From positions 1 to 64,000 of the forward strand of contig CAMPET010000234.1 of the NCBI GenBank assembly GCA_946803715.1: DNA of 64,000 nt, in the 5' to 3' direction. This DNA is from Beroe ovata. Lineage: Eukaryota; Ctenophora; Nuda; Beroida; Beroidae. Position 1 is the first letter of the stretch. Each line of letters begins with the position of its first letter. Under the pieces are notes generated by a model. It was not told the DNA's origin and made no database searches. It worked only from the letters and a program-made list of their open reading frames with translations. This document shows, in pieces, positions 50,401 through 62,400 of the stretch. Both the position numbers and the translations under genes were made by a program.

Positions 50401-53400
50401 TATAACAGACGGAGGATGTAAAAGTTGAGTACTCGTACAAGCCGAAGATGCTATCCACTGCTCTCCAGCACATCTCTACTACCGGTGAGATAGAGTTTCA
50501 CATTGAGGACGAGGAGGGAGGAGATGAGGATGATGACGAGGACACAGAGGAGGATGAGGAAATAAGGAGTGAGGAAATTGATGAAGGAGTAAGGGAGGAG
50601 GAAAGGAATGAAGTTTCCCTGACAACAGGGGTTATGGATCAAGGAGACAGCATTCAGGAAGGTGAGTCTTTCTCAGAGCATTCACACATGAAATGGCGAA
50701 TATTCAACAACCAACATGGTACTGATGTAATGAAATTGGAATAAGTCCAAAGTATCTCTATTTTAGGAGAATCATCGGAAATGCAAAAAGATCACGATGC
50801 TGTAGAAGACGCCCCAGCAGTTCCAGTTGAAGAAGAAGAGAAAGACAGAACCAATGACCTGACTAATGAGGTTTGGTTGTCAACTCATGCCAAGAGAGGG
50901 TATCAGTCAGACCAGTCCCTTCACTGGATACCTTCTCAGTTTGCATTATATCTAGGTAGTATCACCAATCATCTTCTTCTGTTACCCTTCAGAAGACAGA
51001 AGAGCCCATCCTAGACACTGACAAGCAAGACTCAGTTCCAGAAGAGATGGTGAAAGTGGAGGAGACGGTCAGTCAGCTTGATCTTAGTGCAACTCAGTCT
51101 GAAAATCAAGCTCTCCTGGAGGAAGCTAAGGATGCTATTACCATCTTAGGTAGAGTGAGATCAGTGGTGGTAACAGTCTAACAGTCTCAGTGAAATCTGT
51201 GGAATCTGTGGAATTTTTTTGAAGAGAAATTTGTGCACGTTTTGGTGCTCGAAATGGAATAAACTGCATGTGCTTCCATGGTCCGCCTCCTCTCCTTTTC
51301 ACCCCTTACATCCCTCCCCCGGCTCCCACCCCTTCCCACCCCTTACAATATTCTCCCTCCATTACAGAAACTCCTCGGTTGTCGAGCAGCAAGCACACGG
51401 TTGACAGTGGCCGTAAAACAAAGTCGGGAAGACGACGACCGTCTTCTCTGACGAGGGGGGAGTCGAACCCGTGTTTTGAGGTGAAGTTTGCCGCACCACA
51501 CGGAGACACCATCTCCAGATACAAGACCATCGGGTGAGTGGGAAGTCTTGGGTGGGAGAGGGTGATCGCAGTTAGTGAGTGTAGGGACGTAGGGTGATGG
51601 CGGGTATCATAGTGGTAATGAAATGAGACGTTCTCCCCGGTAGAAGTAATTTAAGGGGTTAGAGAGGAGTGTAAGAGAGGAGGGTCTGTGAAGAGGCCGA
51701 GGGTTGGTGAGGAGGGTTTGTGAGGAATGTTGATACCCTGTTCTGTCATTCATGAATCACTTCCCGCTGTTTCTCAGGTGCACACCGATACTGGAGATAG
51801 GAGGGAAGGGGCACGATCCAGGACAGCTATACTACCCATACGGAGTCACCATAACGGAGCAATGTCATTTGGCTGTCACTGATCAGGTAATAGTCCGAGC
51901 AGCTCAGCAACAGCCAGACAACTATCGTGTTTAAATGTGTGATAAGGAGTTTTCACACGAAAATGTTTCTGTATCAAGAGATTATTCTGAAAGACGTTGC
52001 CGGAGACACCCATGTGACACGTCCATGTGACAATGTGACATAGTTTACATGTCATACTACTCACATGTTGGCTAGGTTGATCCCTCTAGGCAGAGCCAAG
52101 TACCGTCCCATTTTACTGATTTAGAGTGATCTAATCACCGTCAATTGCCTCGTGTGTCATGATCTGACAGGAGCCTGTGTTGAGATTGCGGGACAATATG
52201 ATCTCTCGAGGTAATAGGATTAGGTAGGTTTTCCTAGGAGTTAGATTTTCAATGGTCTACGTCGAAGTTCGGACCAAGTAGATTACGTCAAAGTAAATAA
52301 TCCAAATGATTTTTTCAATCAATCAATAAAAAGAACAAGTTCCAGCATACATACACAATATCGACGGTCAGAAGCAAGGACGACTGTAGTAGTTGAATCA
52401 CAAGGAAATATCGTAATAACTAGTTTTAATATGCTTGTGATGTCCATTATGTTCAGTGTTCACCGTGAATCAGATTACTTGTGGATGTACGGGGGGATCA
52501 GAATAAAATAACGATAATACGAATGCCGACTCGTATTTCTTGACCCGAGAAACGATGTAATTCAGCGGTGAAACATGAAATTTGAAACACGCAACACCGA
52601 ACCCCCACGTTGACAAGCGTGTAACCCAACGATGATGGCACTTTGCCAAGGAAGTTTACCAAGTTGAAATAACACTTAAACTCGCACTAATTGTGCTAAC
52701 TGAATATTGTATACTCGGCTAAATCATTAGGTTAATTATCGTAGTTTAATGTTCATGCCGCACGGAACATCGGTCATATGATTTGCAAAATGTGGACTGT
52801 TACCAAGGTGTTGCCATGGTAACACTACACCCCGCAGGGCAACAGCAGAGTACAGGTACTGGACAGGATGCGTGGGGAGTGTATTCAGATGTTTGGGAGT
52901 GACGGCACACAAGCAGGACACTTCAATAGTCCATCAGGTAACACATGTACTTTATCAACTATAACTACCTAGACCTTTGATCTGTGTTGTCATTATGGAG
53001 ACATATTATGTTCATGAGCGCTCCAGTTATCTCGGCTTGCAAGGAGTACATAGAACGTACGCAAACGCACAAATACACCTGTAGACACACACACACGCAT
53101 AAACATTAAACACATACACACTTACATACACACACACACACGCACAACCCTGCACACGCACACACATATACATACGGAAGTGATATTTCCCAAAGAGAGN
53201 TAACACATGTACTTTATCAACTATAACTACCTATAGACCTGAGATCTGTGCTGTCATTATGGATACATGATTCATGAGCACTTCAGTTATCTCGGCTTGC
53301 AAGGAGTACAAAGAACGTACGCAAACGCCCAAATACACCTGTAAACACACACACACGCACAAACACATACACACATACATACACATACATACACACATAC

Positions 53401-56400
53401 ACACAAACACACTCACTTACATACACACACACGCACAACCCTGCACACGCACACACATATACATACGGAAGTGATATTTCCCAAAGAGAGGGATTTTGAG
53501 TAAATATAACAATAATTCCAAAAAAGGAAGCGAAGAAACAGTAATTGTCTGTCATAGCGTGTGATTCTAGGTGTGAAGCAAACATCTCTCCACGCATTAT
53601 TCAATGAACACCCCCAATCCCCACGCCCACGCCCACACACAACACACACACACACACACTCTCTCTCACACACAACACACACAACACACACAGACACACA
53701 CAAATACAAACACTTTGGTCGTAAATCATATATGTCGCATTGCTTGTTGCCAGTTTTAATGTACAACACGAATGTGGTGTTAGGAACTACCAAGCGCATG
53801 CACTAGCCATTATTGCGATCATATCCTCTTTCGGTTATTACATGAACATGACATTGTGGTCAAATGTTCATTATCAGATGTCAATTCTCCAATCCCAGAC
53901 CTCTAATGAACTAAGAAATGTAATGAGAAGGTGACCAACTAGCAAATGCCCGACTATCGCACCCCTGAATCTTAACGACTTGAGAAAGGCCTAGTTATCG
54001 GAAGAAAATGAAAATAGACACACGTAAACTGAATTTCGTGGAGAAATCGACTAAAATCGCACTCTATGGTTCAAATGATGCACCAAAGATATGACTGAAA
54101 CTAGAGTTCTGAGACCGAGGATGAGCATCTATTGATAAGGTTGTGTTTTGGAAGAGCTGATCGCTGAGACTTGTGAATCGGAAAAAGGACGAATTATCAA
54201 CAGATCACCCAGAATATAGCACGAGGCCATTGTCCTGAGGGGTAAGTATCAAGAGAGACGGTGGATATAATAAACCATGGATATAATAACTTCATGCTGA
54301 CATGCAGATAAACTTCATGCTGACATGCAGATTATTATTACACGGATCTTCATAATACGGCAGAGTTACATAACATAATATTATCTACATAATATTGTTG
54401 TTACAATCATAATAACCATATATGGTGTGATTCCTAATGAAAACAGCTCTTCGGCAGTTTCTAGCTTGATTGTATTGAATTATCAAAATCGTGGTCCAGG
54501 CTTCTTTCTAGAGCTCAACTTTATAGACGAGTGCGCGGAGTTGTGAGTTTTTTTATGAGGGGTTTAAACAAGATCATTTCCTTATAAGGAATAATTTATT
54601 GCCAGGTCTGACAAGTGACAGTGGGATGTACTATGTGAGTGATACGGGTAATGACAGGGTGCAAATATTTGACAAGGATGGCACTTTTGTTCGGTGTTTG
54701 GGTGAGTTATCAATGCCCCTGTAATCGGCATGGTTATAATCATGTTATCAGGAGTTTACCTCCTGCCTTATCTCCACGTCCACCCCTTAACTCAACTTCC
54801 AATTTCAACACACACTCCCCCAATTTCCACACACTCCACTCCACCCCTCACCCCTACAGCGTAATATCTCACCAATTTCCTCAGGTGAGGGCAACCTCCT
54901 CGCACCTCGAGGTATAACCGTGTGCCAGGACAAGGTTTACATTGCTAACAGTGGCATGGGTGAGTTGGAGTGACTGTTCAGAGTAGCACTGTTCATTACG
55001 ACCAGCACTGATCATTGAATGTTGGTACAGTGGTGGATGGAGATGGGGATTTGGGTCATTGGACTAAGATTATTGTATGGAAAAACGAAGGATCTGTAAC
55101 TAATCAAACGGACAAAAGACGACAATTAAGAAAGTTGGCGGAAAATTCGCGGAAAATTGCACTCACACGCGACTCAACAGTCCAAGGGGTACCCTAAGGA
55201 CATGCTACAGTTTATGTGTGTAACACTTCACGTGTAACAGTGAGATAAGACACAGAGCTATTATTAACAAGGTTTCATGCAGCATATCATACCAGTAACT
55301 GCAGTGTGCACTGTTCACTGCACTACAGTTCACTGCAGTGCGCACTTTTCACTGCACTACAGTAACTGCAGTGCGCACTGTTCACTGCACTACAGTTCAA
55401 TGCAGTGCGCACTGTTCACTGCACTACAGTTCAATGCAGTGCGCACTGTTAACTGCACTACAGTTCACTGCAGTGCGCATTGTTCACTGCACTACAGTTC
55501 AATGCAGTGCGCACTGTTCACTGCACTACAGTTCACTGCAGTACTTATCATAGAACACTGCAGAAGAACATCAGACGGTAAATTCAATCTACAGAGGACA
55601 CCACTAACCATGTGATAGTTTAGGGATATATATAAACACACGCTAGATTTCACGATACATACCGTTTAAGGCAATATGCTATTTGACAAAATCGAGGCAT
55701 CATACTCAGTACACAGTGTTCACTGCAGCAGTTCACCTGATTACAGTGACATGACAATACTCCATGCATCCTGTGTTCGGCTGGGTGCCCAATAATAGTG
55801 ATCAGTGATCGTGAGAGGGGGGGTCACTGTATAGACTCTGTAGTGTGACACCTCCCAGAACAAGGTCATGCAAAGAGGCCGGCAAGAGTGACAAGACAGT
55901 GCCGTAGCCATGGAAACAGGGGTTGTCAGTTGTCACTAGCGTGATGCTACCATGACCCAGTGGTGATCAATGACCACCTTAATATTTGTAATGAACGCAG
56001 AAATGAAAGCACACCTTAAGTAATCCGTAATGGACGATAGCTTTATAGCTTTGGAGGAACATATTATAACATTTCTGAATTCGTGACCCCTGATCACGTG
56101 CACATTTGGGACAAAAGGGTCACGCATTTCCATCAAACATCGACTTTTCTCTTGGTCTGCCTTTTCTTGAGCTCCATAGAGCTCAATGTAATGTTCGTCA
56201 AATTAAATTGATTCGGGAGAGAAGTTATGGGCACCGAATGAAGTGACTTATAATATGTATCGTAAGAAATGGTGTTGCCTGGGAGTCACTATAGATACTG
56301 CAGTCACATCTTATGCTAACACTCTCTGTTGAGAGTCTCTGGTAACACTCATTTTCCATGCTAACACTCAGCGTGATCACAGGGAACATCAGCGTGTTTG

Positions 56401-59400
56401 ACACCCGGACAGGTGACATGATCGAGACACTCCGCAATCAATCGCCACACTCGTGCGAGCTCCAACTACCCACTGGGATAACCCATGATGCACAGGGGAA
56501 TGTGTTCTTCACCGATGCCAACAACTTCTTNNNNNNNNNNNNNNNNNNNNNNNNNNNNNNNNNNNNNNNNNNNNNNNNNNNNNNNNNNNNNNNNNNNNNN
56601 NNNNNNNNNNNNNNNNNNNNNNNNNNNNNNNNNNNNNNNNNNNNNNNNNNNNNNNNNNNNNNNNNNNNNNNNNNNNNNNNNNNNNNNNNNNNNNNNNNNN
56701 NNNNNNNNNNNNNNNNNNNNNNNNNNNNNNNNNNNNNNNNNNNNNNNNNNNNNNNNNNNNNNNNNNNNNNNNNNNNNNNNNNNNNNNNNNNNNNNNNNNN
56801 NNNNNNNNNNNNNNNNNNNNNNNNNNNNNNNNNNNNNNNNNNNNNNNNNNNNNNNNNNNNNNNNNNNNNNNNNNNNNNNNNNNNNNNNNNNNNNNNNNNN
56901 NNNNNNNNNNNNNNNNNNNNNNNNNNNNNNNNNNNNNNNNNNNNNNNNNNNNNNNNNNNNNNNNNNNNNNNNNNNNNNNNNNNNNNNNNNNNNNNNNNNN
57001 NNNNNNNNNNNNNNNNNNNNNNNNNNNNNNNNNNNNNNNNNNNNNNNNNNNNNNGTATAGTCTTTATTCATGAGGTTGAGGAGTGGATGGCAGAATTATC
57101 AGTCGAGGGCGAAGCCCGAGCTGATAATTGGAGTTGAATCCGAGACCGAAGGTCGAGGATTTAACGAGCCATCCACTCCGAAACCGAATTAATAAAGAAT
57201 ATTTTACAACGTCCACGAATGATACGTTGATTGCTTGTTACCAGTTTCGGTTAGCTTCATCCCATTATACAGAACTACTCACTATGATAGCATTCCCATG
57301 CTTGACCGCTAATGAAATTAATTTGGGGAACTTTTTGTGCCAGTAGTAGTAATGCGGCACCGACTGGGACAGTCTCAACCGCACGCACGTGTATAGGAAA
57401 GGCGGTAGTGTGAAACCAAAGCAACAACATTTAGCTGCCTACTTATGTTGGAGTGCGCTATCGACCGCAAGAGATCGTATCTTCTATTTTTGGTGTCGCC
57501 GACACGTTGGCTTTAGTGCAGTATTGTTTCGATCTAATTTTCTTGTTTTTCCGTATAGTATAGTTATACAGATGAATAATCACTCTAAAAACTTGTTTAT
57601 TGCAGACGATATGGATGGATAATCATCATCAACGATCAATTATTGATTACCATACACAACGATAATTCCTGTCCATGACGGGTGATAGTGTAATTTTCGG
57701 CAGCATTATTCGGATAAAAGTTGTAAAATATGCAATTTTTGCGGATTTTAATTTGTTTCGGTCATTAAATTTCGGGTGCCATAATAATTCGGCGCGAATT
57801 CCTAGGCTGGGTGATGAATTTAAGCGGTCCAAAAGCTTCACCTATTGAAAAAATATGTTACTGTAGCAATGAACAAATTATCAAATTCCCAATGAACTAA
57901 TTGTTTTAACCCATCTGCCAACCTCAGGTTTTCAACAACACAAGCGGAAATTGACTGCCAGGCAACGCCTGATAGTTCATAGTGAATCGTGAAGACACAG
58001 AATGGTTCTGCTACAAAACTGGGAGCTAACGAATAACCCACATTGATCAGCGAGCGGTACTGGTTTTATACACATTTTGGGGAAAATATCGACAATCGAA
58101 CGATCCATTTATGAAGGATGCTTCCTAATTTCACGAGAACACTATAATAACTGGGCAATGCAAGTGCTATAACTGGAATTCACCAGCTTAGTGTGGGTAT
58201 TGCACTACAAAGCGTTGGTGTTGGGGGTAGCACACACACACACACACACACACGCCATCTCTGTGGGTGGCAGCATGCACGAGGGCATGGGAGTTAAATA
58301 TCCTGTCACAAAAATATAGGACACTGTCAAAACTGCCGGGTTCATCGCATGTTCCTGCTCCGGAAATGATGAGCAGGGAGGGGAAGACGACCAGGAATGA
58401 ACAGAAGGGATGTGGGGGATAGTCAGAACCCCCCGTCAGAATAGGACCATGATCATTATGATAAACAGAAGGGGATAGTCAGGAACCCCCTGTCGGAGCG
58501 AGAGTGTGGTCAGAAAAGGGGGGGGGGCACGGATACACAGTTTCATGTACTCGTGTCATGATGGACAAAGAGATGTTCATTCCCCCCACTCTGCGCGTCG
58601 CGATTCTCCCTCTGTCGAATTTAGTTTCCAGGAATGAGCAATGTCATAAAAATTGCGTTCTTTGTAGCTCTTTGATGATCAAGATTTTAATAAGCTGAGA
58701 AACAACCGGGTTTTTATCTAACAGAGAGATATGGAATGGTAATTCGCGACACGCACACATTCCCATATCATGGTCACATACGCGCTGCTGTAACAGTAAC
58801 TAGAGAGGGGCGCTGTACTCACATACAGAGACTGGAAACACGGACAAACATTGCCACAGGAACACGCAAACACATACAGCGGACACAGATCATACAGACA
58901 CTGGTAATGAACGCCATACAAACACGCATACATACAAACAAACAAACACACAAACACACACTTACTTGGCGCTCAAATCTGAAGATGAGTGCTGTTTCCT
59001 GCCCTCCATCGAAACGGATTTACTCATGAAGTCAGGGCTGAAACGGTGAAAATAAGAAGTTTCCTTTCGGCTTTACCGATACCTACGCTGTGAGTATTAT
59101 TGATGGAAAAAAGCTTAGAACAAACTCAGACAACAGCCAGAATTTTGTCTCATTTTTTACTCCTATCCACACGGCACAATATCCGCACATCGAGTATTGC
59201 TTACCTGCCAGGGGGCTGGGAACCGAACGCTTGGTGTGGAACTGAAACAGGAAGTACGTGTCAAGATGAGGAAGAAGTATTGACTAGGTATCTTAATCAG
59301 TATAAGCCATCTTTGATTCCAAAACTGATCTGAATTTTCTGATCTAAAATAAACTACTACCCCATTATGGTATCAGCAACTACAGTATTGACACTCATCG

Positions 59401-62400
59401 GAAAGAACACACCTCTTTCATGAAAGTTTCACATGCAGATTATCCAAACCCAGTATGCTATCAAAAGAATCTCTCTTCGTAGGATCACGAGTAATAGAGT
59501 CTCGTGCTAATACGCTTTAACTTACGAACAGCATGATTTAGATGAAAAACCTCAAAGAATAGGCTTATGCATTAAATAACCTAATGTATTGACTAATTCG
59601 TGTATAGCTGTATAACAATACTTGGTGGATGGGAAACAGAAAGATGGGCATATGTTATTTCGTCGACAGAATTATCCCGAAGTCTTACAATTCTGAACAA
59701 TGAATTGTATTTCCAGATAGAACTATGCTAATGAAAGTCGTGTGCAATACACACATGAATATTGAATATACTTTAAAGTCTCTTGTTGGCGCGGTGCCAA
59801 AAATTGTGTTGAAGTGTAGTGGAACTTGACTGCTCATAGAACGCAATGAAACCGAAGATTTATGGTACCGACAAAACGAAACATGCATTGATGTTTGTAT
59901 TTTGTATTCTCATTGATCGACAGGTGACAGATTGAACATATCCAAAATCATAATCATCATGATTTTACACGTGCAAACTCGATATTGTGTTGCACGTACA
60001 TTCAGCTACAAGATTCTTGATCAGCATTGATAATGATACATGCTGCTCGTTAATTGCACGTGCAGCAGATGACGCGCGTGCATGTAGCACGTGCAACAGA
60101 TGATGCGCGTGCTTATAGCACGTGACATGGTGCTAGCTGATCAAGCCGGCATATATCTACCTGGCGGTGTTGTAGCTGCAGAAGGACCTAGGAAGTTGTC
60201 AAGTTAAATACCAAAGTGTGTGTGTGTGCGTGCGTGTGTGTGGGTGCGTATGCGTGTGTACTGTGTGTGTGTGCGTGCGTGTATGCGTGTGTGTTCGTGT
60301 GTGTGTGTGTGTGTGTGAGAGCTTGTACGTTACTCTTTGCCAGCTTAGCGCAATGTGCGTGTTTGTCTCGGTGAGAAAATGTGTTTCTCGAGGGGAACAT
60401 GTGTGAATTGTGTTTCTCGAGGGTCCACGTTGCAAGAGCTCCAGGCACGTAGTGATTGCCAGAAGAGCACGCAACGTTCGAACACAAATCTACAAAACAC
60501 TATTAGCCGAGAGTTTGCCCTCTATCAACAAGTTTATTGGTCTCTAAAGTTCTAAGGGCAAGTGCAAGGTGCAAAGGAATGTGAGCTCTGAGACCAATAA
60601 GAGTAGTGCAGTGCACCAGTAACTCACCCCCACCTTAGCACTAAAACAAGAGACATCTGTACTTATAGAGAGCAGTGTGGAATATGCTGTAGTAGGGAGC
60701 GTTTGTTGACTCAATGTTGATACAATGGAATCACATACATGAGTAGCTAAAAAGCTCTGACGAAGAACTCTTAGAGCCTACTAGAATTCTTCTAACTGTG
60801 TGTGTTCCACACTTTGCTCCTGCACATGCCTTATCCAGAATTCCACGCTATAGATGATGCAGAGAGAGAGAGAGAGAGAGAGAGATAATGCGCGCGATTG
60901 TGTATGTTACGATATTGTAAATGTGATAGATGTAATTGTATAAATGTGACGGAGGTGTTGGCAAATGACAGTGATAAATCTGTTTGCCTCACATATTGCC
61001 AATTGATATTGCTCACCTGAGGCACTCCGTAGATAATTACGAGCTTTTCTGGTGTTCGGTGAGTTTGGAGTGAGGGGAGCTTTACCGTGCCTGACGGAAA
61101 ATGTGAACGGTCATTGACAAACGACATGCATCTGGTTAACCATGAACCCCACGCCACTTCAAAAGTTGTGACATGTTTACGGCTTATTTCTAGGGGTTAT
61201 TTATGAAACCTGTGTTTCTCTATGAATGCCGACTCTAGGAGATCAGCAGCTGATGGTCTGTCATCTTCACTGGCTTTGAAACAGCTGAAATATTGTTCAA
61301 GTCACGGGGAGTATTACTCAGGAAGTAACCGCTGATGAATGTGTACAAAATTGTGCGTAACAGTTCACTTTGAATTAAATCTTAGATCTCAGTTCTATGC
61401 TTATTGGAACATAGGCGTTCGATAATCAGACACTTTGACAGCATATTTTGCAGATTGTCAGTGTCACCATCCACATGTTCTATGATGTCGCACACGAAGT
61501 AATATTTGGATCAGCGACAAACTTATACTCCCAAAATCACGTACACCTCGGGAATTAATATCCTAGCGTATACCTACTGTACACAGTGTATAGTGTATAC
61601 AGTGTGTACTGTGTCCTGGATGAACCTACCTCTTCAAAAAGTCGATGAGCTCGATGGAGACATCGTCTGGAAGTGCGGGACTCATGCACTTCCCTATTCG
61701 GTAGTAGACTTGATACTCTGATCTCAGCTGAGTGGGGAATAAACACGTGGTTAGGGGAGCGAGAGAGAGGGGTACAGAGGCGGTTCTATGTTGGGGGGGC
61801 TAAAGAGGGGCATAAGATATAGAGGTGAGTAGTGACCAAGGAATAGGTAGAGATCAGAGGGGCAGGGGTAGGGGGTCAGAGGGGCTGGAGTAGGGGGTAC
61901 TACACCGGTACTGCCCGATCTCACCTCGTGGAAAGGGGTCTGCCCGGTGGCCATCTCGAGAACAGTACAACCGAGTGACCAGATATCAGCCGGGGGTCCG
62001 TAACCCCTGGCCCCGGCCCTGATCACCTCGGGGGCCATGAACTGGGGCGTCCCTGAATATGTGGGGAGAGGGGGTTAAATTGGGAAAATGGGGGGTGCGT
62101 ACTACCAAGAATGAGAACGGATGATATCAACTTGTGGCGAAGATTTGCTAATACGTGGATAGCTCGGATTACGGAATCCCGCGGTGGACTTGTTCACCTT
62201 TCAGATTGACCATTTTCTGACAAAGTCCCTGAATCCTCTTGGAAGTCCCAAAATCCGATATTTTGAGGGTTCCACGGTACATGTCAATGAGAATGTTGTC
62301 AGGTTTTATGTCCCTGAAAGCATTTGCATAATTCATAATTATTCAAAATTGTCAGTCTTTCTAAAAATAGCACGGTAAACTCTCAATATTTATCAAAAGA

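Noticed and set aside
55277-55615. Cys/His-rich repeat protein
   Set aside because: Product of a stop-free 34-bp tandem repeat, equally open in the other frames.
56358-57137. Reading frames running through the N gap
   Set aside because: They are open only because unknown bases contain no stops.
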